DNA of 64,000 nt from Wallemia ichthyophaga EXF-994 (lineage: Eukaryota > Basidiomycota > Wallemiomycetes > Wallemiales > Wallemiaceae), in NCBI RefSeq assembly GCF_000400465.1, contig NW_008806278.1:310001-374000 (forward strand), in the 5' to 3' direction. A program made the position numbers and the translations under genes. Below, piece by piece: positions 56,684 to 64,000 of this stretch. The first letter of the stretch is position 1. Each line of letters starts with the position of its first letter. The notes below the pieces were generated by a model that ran no database searches, was not told where the DNA came from, and saw only the letters and a program-made list of their open reading frames with translations.

Positions 56684-56686
56684 TTC

Positions 56687-56692
56687 ACGCGT
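56687..56692. promoter_or_regulatory. MCB-like ACGCGT in 34-bp bidirectional promoter
   Basis: ACGCGT sits between the start codons of the unknown coiled-coil gene (56683) and the Sos7-like gene (56718). It is only 3 bp from the first ATG, so it would lie at or inside one transcript's 5' end. In yeasts this is the MBF site for G1/S genes. Confidence 0.4.
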
Positions 56693-56717
56693 CTTTGACG
56701 TTTACTATCAACACGCG

Positions 56718-57770
56718 ATGGATTTCATAAAGAGTAGTCAATCAATTTTAGATGAAAAGCGCGACTTATATTTTGATTCAATATTAAAACACAATGATTC
56801 GCAGGACACGCAGGATACATCAACAGACACCTCAACTACACCTTCACTGCCTAGTAATCCACTCCACTATGGCTCTGAACTTTCTCAATCTATTGACTTC
56901 TTTGGTAAACTCAAATTCAAATTCGTTGAACAACAAACAAAGGAGAATTTTCTAAAATCAATTTTGTCCTCACAACCACCACTCATCACTCCAGAAGATA
57001 ATAGCACATTGGAAGATTCAAATAAGAATGACAAGTTGTCTTTAAAACAGGCTAAACAAGAAGCAGATGATAAGACCATCAAACTCAACCAACTCGTTGA
57101 CTTTGTTGACAATCAACACTCTCTTTACACCCAAGACATTTCCACAACAACAACTCTCCTTAATGATATTCAACAAATTCAATTGGAGTTGGCTAAGTTA
57201 CGCGCTACTCACCCACCAGAACAACGCCTCACTCCTTCTGTCGCACAAGAAATCCTCGATGATCAAATCATTGAAATGCAAAATTTATCCGATATCAAAC
57301 AAAATCAATCCATAGAACGTTCTAATCTAACACAGCAAATCAAATCCCTTTCCACACAAGATGAACGCTTACAATCTGACTTATCCGCCGCTAAAAGAAT
57401 GGGAATTGATGCAAAACGCGCAAAGGAGCATGTCCAAGATGGCATTGAAGATTTAAATAGCTGGTTAGACACTGCAACCAAGGTCTATTCAAGTCTCATT
57501 GGTATCCTCGACGTACACACACCCGAACCTGCTACTCTGCAGATTGACTATGATGCCCGCAAAAATCTAGATGGAAAGTTTAACCCAGAAACACACCCTA
57601 AATGTACCCTCAAACTACATTTCAATCCACAATCTAGGAGATTTATAAGTGCACAGCTAATCAACCCTCCACCCTCCATCAACCTAGACGATGTCATACA
57701 AGCTGCAGAACTTCACGCTTCTCCTCCCCGACTCATCCAACATCTATTACATAGACTAAGAACGCAGTGA
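56718..57770 (+). CDS. Sos7/Kre28-like kinetochore coiled-coil protein
   Basis: Single exon, 350 residues from MDFIKSSQSILDEKRDLYF. The signature FFGKLKFKFVEQQTKENFLKSI near residue 55-76 matches the N-terminal motif of the fission yeast Sos7/budding yeast Kre28 family. These proteins bind Spc105/KNL1 in the outer kinetochore and correspond to animal Zwint. The middle is almost entirely coiled coil (LKQAKQEADDKTIKLNQL; LTQQIKSLSTQDERLQSDL). The C-terminal 90 residues are globular (CTLKLHFNPQSRRFISAQL). Length fits fungal Sos7. The upstream in-frame codons from 56655 overlap the divergent gene, so 56718 is chosen. Confidence 0.75.
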   Translation: MDFIKSSQSILDEKRDLYFDSILKHNDSQDTQDTSTDTSTTPSLPSNPLHYGSELSQSIDFFGKLKFKFVEQQTKENFLKSILSSQPPLITPEDNSTLEDSNKNDKLSLKQAKQEADDKTIKLNQLVDFVDNQHSLYTQDISTTTTLLNDIQQIQLELAKLRATHPPEQRLTPSVAQEILDDQIIEMQNLSDIKQNQSIERSNLTQQIKSLSTQDERLQSDLSAAKRMGIDAKRAKEHVQDGIEDLNSWLDTATKVYSSLIGILDVHTPEPATLQIDYDARKNLDGKFNPETHPKCTLKLHFNPQSRRFISAQLINPPPSINLDDVIQAAELHASPPRLIQHLLHRLRTQ

Positions 57771-57955
57771 GTGAGTGTGCAACATGTGCTCGTTTTTTGT
57801 ATTACATAGTGTAAAGTTATCGTAAAATAAATGCATTTGTCACTTAACATAATAAATATCTATAAATTATCATCTATATTTAATACTACCCTAAATCGTT
57901 CTCTTTTGTGATCTATGACGCGTCAGATAATCATACCACCTCAACAACCCTATAC

Positions 57956-60900
57956 TCACGCAAAGTGATTATTCTTCCTCTTCTTAGAATCCACCTTGGA
58001 TGCAGACCGCTTGCTCTTCTGATGAGCAGCCAGTTGAGGATTCCTGACCATCTGTATGTCATCGTTAGATAAACCTTTATCGCAAACACTCCACACCCAC
58101 ATTCTGCTTGCGTACTGTCTTTCGCTCGTCTCTAACAGCCACCATGCGCTGCCTAATACCCTGATAAACGCGCAGATAGAGCGTGTTGTCTAACTTGGTT
58201 TGCAGCATATTCATTACCTCCTGGGCCAAATTCTGCAGCTCTTCCAACTGCGCATCTCTCTTGAAATTCTCTTCCCCAGTGATTCTGACAAGAGGGTGAA
58301 GTATCTGATACATGTACCCTGTCAACCGATCTTTATCCAGTGTGTTTACCATGTATCCCATCCAATGGCAGATGAAAGTGGGTTGCATGATCCACAATTT
58401 CTTGTCTTGCACATTGTCCTCGAATGAGCGTTTGAAGAATGACAACCTGGCTTGGAAGGACAGTTTACGGAAGAGCCAGCCGAGTGGGTCGCGCCTCCAA
58501 CTCTCCTCCGCCTTTTCTACCTCCTCCTCTTTCTTCCCATCCTCATCGTCATCCTCCTCTTTCTCACCCTCTTCAGCTGCCTTGACAGCCTTTTCTCCAT
58601 TCCCATCCTCATTTTCCACGGACACACCAGCGAAACATCTGGAAATAAAGATGAGGTTTTTCACAACCTGGTGCGCCATGTCATTGTCCAGATGCTTCGA
58701 CCGGAGCTCGTATGAGAATTTTCTACTCAGCTCGACTAGTCCTTCGAGCGACAACATGCCGCCCGTTCCCAGTTTAGGTGTGTAAGGCTGTGTGATTGTG
58801 AAAAGGGCACTAACCAGCTTTGCTGACTGGGAGCGCACCCACACATGCTGATAATTGAGACTATTCACGACAGCAGCCCACTCTACATAATCCACCGCGT
58901 GAGGGTATGTGTTGATTACCTTGATTATGGCGTTGAGGGTGTGGTACAGCACTTGCCATTCATCCACCCCAATTAACCGCATCAAATCTGTAATTATTCC
59001 GTTCACATAACCCTTTCCGTTACCTTTCTCGATCGACTCAACAAAGATACCGGCGAGCTGCGCAGATAGCATCTGCAAACTAGGTTGAGCATCCTGAGTA
59101 GACCAGCTGTGCATCATAGCCACCACCTTGTTTCTTTCATCTTTATCGTAAATCGATAGCAGGCTCTTGATTAGTGCATTGGCGCTCTCCTTGCACACGG
59201 CTGAATCATCATTGGCAAGTACCATCACTAGTCCTAGAAAAACGATATCCGAATTCTTCCTCAAATTCTCTTGATCGAATTTCTGAATAATAACCGAAAG
59301 CAATTCCATTACTGACAATCTCCCCGACTCATACACGTAGCTGAGATTCTTGGCTAGGAAGTCGAACACCTTCTTAATGCGCGCCTTGCCTTGTGGATAA
59401 TCGAGCAAGAATTGTAAATAAATATTCCGGCATTGATCTCTGACGTGGGAAGACTGATTAGTGACCATAACCTCAGCCACGCGCTCCATCATTTCGTATA
59501 TCTCCGGCACGATCAGCTTCCTGTTAACGATGGCTTTAAGGAGAATGAATAACGTGTGCTGGCGGTCATGTTCCTCGAGATCGGGCTTAATGAGGTTGAG
59601 TAGATGCTTAAGCTCCTCCTCCTTGATCGTAGCATTCTTCACTTCACGCAGCAATACTGCAAGAGTGCGCAGCGTAGTTTGTGCGAGTCTGTTGGACAAA
59701 TTAGTTTCAATCATCTACTTTCGATTAAGTCCACTACCCACTCTGATTGTGTTCCCCCGCAATCGTCCAACAATGCAAAAATCCGCTTGATGAACACACC
59801 CAAGCTATTCTCAATCGACGGCAGCGGCGCCCTCGCTACATTGGCAGTGGCCTTCAAGCCCAAAACGACAGTATCCGTGTTGGACGTATAGAGCACATTA
59901 CCCACTGCGCTCACAAGCGGATCGAGACGCGCGAGATGCTCTCCACTCTTAAAGTCAAATTGTGAACGTTTAAAAGACGTGTTGAAGAGATCTAAACCTA
60001 GATTGATAAATTTGTGCGAGTTCTGTTCAAAGTAGTTGCGCTCTTCACGAATATCCCGCTTCAGCTGCACTACCGCACCTTGTTTAACATTCTCCCGCTT
60101 CCTATTCTTCTTCTCGGACGGTGTGGCGAATTTGCTCTTTTGAGCGATGAGACTGTAGCACAGCGAGAGAACGTCCGTTGGTTGGAATTGCGCGTTGGAT
60201 ATAACGCCCAAGCTAATTCTGCGAAGTACTTCATCAACTGACGCAATAGTCTTCTGGTTTGCCGACACAGTGATCATATCGCGAATGGGCAGCAACAGCA
60301 CTGGCATCTTACTTGGTGAGCAAAGCCTGGCGAGGATCTGATACGTGTCGAGTGACTTGTTCTTGGCTGACTTAACCTCCTTCGTCTGTGTCTTCCATTC
60401 CTCGTTCTGCGCATCTTTCGCTGAGCGCCCAAATATTGTTTCTGTGATAATCGACACTATGTCCTGTGAGACCAGATCGAGATTATCATACCGACCAGCC
60501 TCAGAACCAATGAGGTGAACAATGACCGAATGTACAGTGTACGACAACACATGCAGCTGAGCACCACGCGTAAGTGCCTCCTTAAGAGCGGAAATAATGG
60601 ATGGGAGATAGTCTGGCCCAACTATTGTGCTGATCCTGCACAAAACCTCTCTTGCCAGCACACGCGTATCGCTGTCCTTACTTTTGAACACCTGAGCAAG
60701 GACAGTAATTAACCTGTTTACTTCCATCTCTTTCACCTCGGCAGGCAGAAAGAGAGCGACGCGCACGTAACCAGCTGCAATCGGGATACGGATGCTCGCT
60801 TCCGTCTCATCCTTCTGCTCGAGATATTTAAGGAGAAGAGGGAGGAGTCTGTTAGTGACTGCGTCAGAAACCTTAGCCGCACTAGCTTGCTGTGGAGGTG

Positions 60901-63900
60901 CATCTTCGTCATCACTCTCATTCTCCTCATCATTCTCCTCATAGTCGCCACTGACTTCTTCCGACATGCTGAAATGGAAGTGCTCAAGAACGCTCATAGT
61001 AGCTCTGATGTACACTTTTTCGTTGGCGTCCTTGGCTTTGGCGAGCTTGAGATATGAGCGAACGAGATTGTTGTAAGCACTCCACCCCAGTCTGCTCGAG
61101 CATGCACCGAGAGCTTTGATAGCCTCGGTGGTGAGATTGTGATCTTTCTTCTCCGTGGCGCCAGAGACCTGAAATGAGTGTTAGTTGAGCACATCGTGAA
61201 GCGATCAACACGCACGAAATGGCCAACAATCGGTATGAACACCTTCACAAGCGCATCATTTGGTAATTTTCCCTGCATTGCAAAGTCGCCGAGACGCTGC
61301 AGAGCTCTGCTTCTTCTGTGCAGCTGCACGTGATGAATGTTGTTAAAAAAGTTGGCCTCCTCGTCGCCCTCCATCAGCAAAGGACGCATTTGCGTGAAAG
61401 TGTCCATTTTGTCGCACACAAAGACGGCCTTAGCGATGACAGAGAGTACCTCGACACGCACTAGCTCGTGTCTGGATTTGAGAATCCTACGCAGGCCGGG
61501 GTAGAGCATCCTTAGAAGCAGCTCCTCCAGCTCGTCGCCACCCTTATCACCAACAACATGCACAAACACTTTCATGACATTAGAAGCTGAGGACCTTATA
61601 GACATCTCTTCAGGATCGCCTATGAAATAGAGCATATTGTGCAAAACAACAGACCAATCTCTGCCTTGTAACCCTCCACTCTCACTTTCGAGCGCTGCAA
61701 ACGCAGCCAAACGTCTATCGAAATCTGGCTCGCCGATACGTTTGCTTGACCAGCTGTTGAGACTAGTAACAAGGTCGAAAGTGCGCATAAAAGACGTGTC
61801 AACCAAGCTAAACACGCCCATAATCTTGACCAACTCATCCCTAGCTGGTCGCGATCTGAGGAGTGAAAAGAGTGAAGCGAACAGACCGAAGTTCCTCGTA
61901 TGGAAAAGTGAAGTAGGGTCTTGAAATTCTGGGACAAGTTTCAACAGTTCCGCATAAATAGATAGCAACTCCGTCTTGATCTTCTCATTCACAACTTTGT
62001 AAGACTGTCTGAGGAGCGGTTGCAGCAAATCCAGCACTCTCCTAGCTTGATCTTGATCATGCACATACTTGGCGATATGAGACAATATTCCTATTTGACG
62101 CTTCGATATGTCGTCACGCACACCGCTGTTACCGAACTTGTCAAACCTGTCAGTGAGGCACACCAACAGATGGTGTACGTTAGGTTTGAGAATCTCCTCC
62201 CTCACGACCGTTCTCAACGCCCTGCTTTCATCCGTCTCGTCTCCCACCTCATCTGAAGCGGACACCTCGATCAAATTATCGACTATATCGAACACTCGCA
62301 ATACAACAGCAGGTTTGACGTTGTTTGCAGTGATAATCGAGAAGGCTTGAGGTAGCAGTCTGCTGTCGTACTTCTGCAAAGACGGAATATACGCAGCGGA
62401 GTCTGACCAAACAGCAAACAGCTCTAACAACGATGAGGGTGCCTGGGTGTTTTCGACAGCGAGCAGCTTCAATCTCGGCGAGATAAACGATTTGAATGCA
62501 GATTTGAGATAAGGATCAAAATCGAATTCGATAGACGGGACGCGGAAGAAGTCTCCCAACCTTTTAAGACCCAGCAGTCTAACATTACGCAAGGGTGTGT
62601 GATGCGCCACCTGGCTATCCACGCCCACTACATCCACGTCCATATCAGATTCCTTATGCGCAGCTATCCGTCTGTGGGCGTCGTGCGTCAACTCCAAGGT
62701 CAATCCAAGCAGAGTGGGCCAATAGGCGATGAGCGATTTGCCCATATATTTGAGCAGGTCTTCAAGGAGACTTAGGAAACCGATTTGACGTTTACCAGCT
62801 GGCGGGGCGTCCAGATCTTTAAGCTGCAACTCTTCACCTACGGCAGGAATTGCATTCTGGAGGGAGCTTGTCATGAGTTTAATGAGCGTGCTGAGCTCCT
62901 CTGGGAGACATTCGCTCAAAGCGGTTAGAACAGCCACTCTACGAACACCAGCACCCTGATTACCCGAGCTCCTTCCTTTGCGCCACGTCATAACACCATA
63001 GAGCATTCTAATAACGATCGGAATAAGCCCCGCTCGATGACTAGGACTAATAGCACTCGACTCGATATTAAGCGGGAGGTTAGTCAGCTCGTCCCTAAAT
63101 GTACCCTCCTTCAGGAGATTCTTGAGTGTTTCCTCGTACGCATTCACTGAAAGATCCTTCCATGTCAGGATGCAATTGAGAGCGTGACCCTGTATACCTG
63201 CATCACCTTTGCTGAGGTATTCGAGGAAGAGGGCGTGCATATCTCCCGCACGATACATAGCTTTGGGGTTGTTGAACGCCGAATAGAGCTTCAGCCACGC
63301 ACTCAGACGGCTTCTAAGCATTTTGAGCGACTGATGCTCTTTCTCATCGTCGTCGTCCAGTTCCTCACTCCTGTCAGCGAAGCGCAAGAAAAGGACGTTG
63401 AGAGTTTTAGTGTTGCGCTCAGCAACACCGACACATTTGGTGAGAGTTTCAAGCAGCAACTCCTCGTAGTTGTTGATATCAAATCGATTGAGCGATTTTT
63501 GAGCCTGTCTCGAAGATTAGATTATTTAATGGATAACACATAAACTCACCTCCGCCGCTCTCCTTAGAGGTTTGCTGAGATCATTGAATGCATTCTCAAG
63601 TCCCCTGTCCCATTTATCGAGATTGGTACATCTGAAATGATTATCATCAGTGACGTAGTCGCCCGCTATGAGTACACCCCGGTCACTCCTCTTGAAAGCT
63701 TGGTCACTGAGCATCCAAATAGGCGCCTGCGCACTCGCATTGCTTCTCTGAGATGCACCTACTGCGTATTCCAACTCTGGGAGAAAGATAGGCCACAACA
63801 ATCCTGTCTGTGCTGCCATCAACTCAGCGAGGGAATCAGAGGCTTGTTCGTATAAAGGACGGAAATTAACTTTGAATTGCGCTGGGGTATTGTTAGCGTG

Positions 63901-64000
63901 AATTTTATTGTAGCAGAGACACTCACATAACATAAACATAGCACCAACTTTGCGACTCTCTTCACTGGCATCAGCAGCTAAGAGATGCTGGCCGACGCGT
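57956..64000 (-). CDS. UTP20: UTP20 (DRIM) U3 snoRNP protein, 5' end outside window
   Basis: Giant HEAT-repeat scaffold of the small-subunit processome. Exons in the window: 64000-63927, 63881-63550, 63504-61216, 61168-59742, 59688-58101 and 58051-57956, about 1935 residues, so several hundred N-terminal residues are missing. DRIM signatures are present: LLPQAFSIITANNVKPAVVLRVF, KFGNSGVRDDISKRQIGILSH, LLEGLVELSRKFSYE-type repeats, and in the C-terminal part LLNLIKPDLEEHDRQHTLF with ILLKAIVNRKLIVPEIYEMM. The last exon supplies the basic tail ending KSKRSASKVDSKKRKNNHFA. Two introns use GTGGGT donors; their joins (QSELAQTTLRTL, VRKQNMVRNPQL) restore the family sequence. Acidic runs near 58500-58560 and 60900 are normal linkers. 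Confidence 0.93.

Noticed and set aside
59689-59741. Apparent frameshift in UTP20
   Set aside because: A 53-nt GTGGGT...CAACAG intron restores QSELAQTTLRTL and the DRIM repeat, so no frameshift is required.

Overview
The window is nuclear DNA of a fungus, most likely a basidiomycete with a very compact genome. Genes are packed on both strands, most are split by introns of about 45-60 nt with GT..AG ends and CTAAC/CTAAT-like branch sites, and many intergenic gaps are under 150 bp. The gene set (homoserine dehydrogenase, Zn2Cys6 regulators, Spa2, Hog1, a trehalose-6-phosphate phosphatase, Sos7-type kinetochore protein) is fungal. The intron-rich style, an animal-like 4E-BP and the osmostress genes are compatible with a Wallemia-like lineage, but that placement is inference. 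No CRISPR array, rRNA, recognisable tRNA or intact transposon was seen. Intron positions were read by hand by requiring the reading frame and family motifs to continue across each junction.

Layout. 1-16 kb: 3' end of homoserine dehydrogenase, NOC4, mitochondrial ribosomal protein mL41, a 4E-BP, a xylose-isomerase-like TIM-barrel protein, a Zn2Cys6 regulator, mitochondrial Met-tRNA formyltransferase, a C2H2 factor, a monoacylglycerol-lipase-like hydrolase, an SDR reductase, a 1.3-kb stretch without a visible gene, and a six-exon Mpv17/PMP22 gene. 15-30 kb: Spa2 polarity protein, a DUF4203-like membrane protein, PXR1/PinX1, a GAR-domain cytoskeletal protein, an MFS transporter, a small basic protein, a divergent TFIIB-like factor, mitochondrial uS5, a two-HMG-box protein. 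30-48 kb: a BTB-like protein, HOG1 MAP kinase, an Mgr3-like TPR protein, trehalose synthase/phosphatase, protein isoaspartate methyltransferase, a second Zn2Cys6 regulator, a His-rich zinc transporter, SEC62, HAP2/NF-YA, meiotic MSH5 and a SET-domain protein. 48-64 kb: an apparent F-box gene relic, an F-box protein, a small acidic protein, an aldo-keto reductase, AIP1, an unknown coiled-coil protein divergent from a Sos7-like kinetochore protein, and UTP20 running off the right edge.

The genes are mostly housekeeping and are not arranged as one pathway. Two themes stand out. HOG1 and the trehalose enzyme lie about 1.7 kb apart, both classically tied to osmotic and stress tolerance. Several divergent pairs (NOC4/mL41, HMG/BTB, zinc transporter/SEC62, unknown/Sos7-like) have only 22-46 bp between start codons, so they must share or overlap promoters. 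The most distinctive single gene is the 4E-BP, which keeps the eIF4E-binding motif, TORC1-type phosphosites and a C-terminal TOS-like motif.
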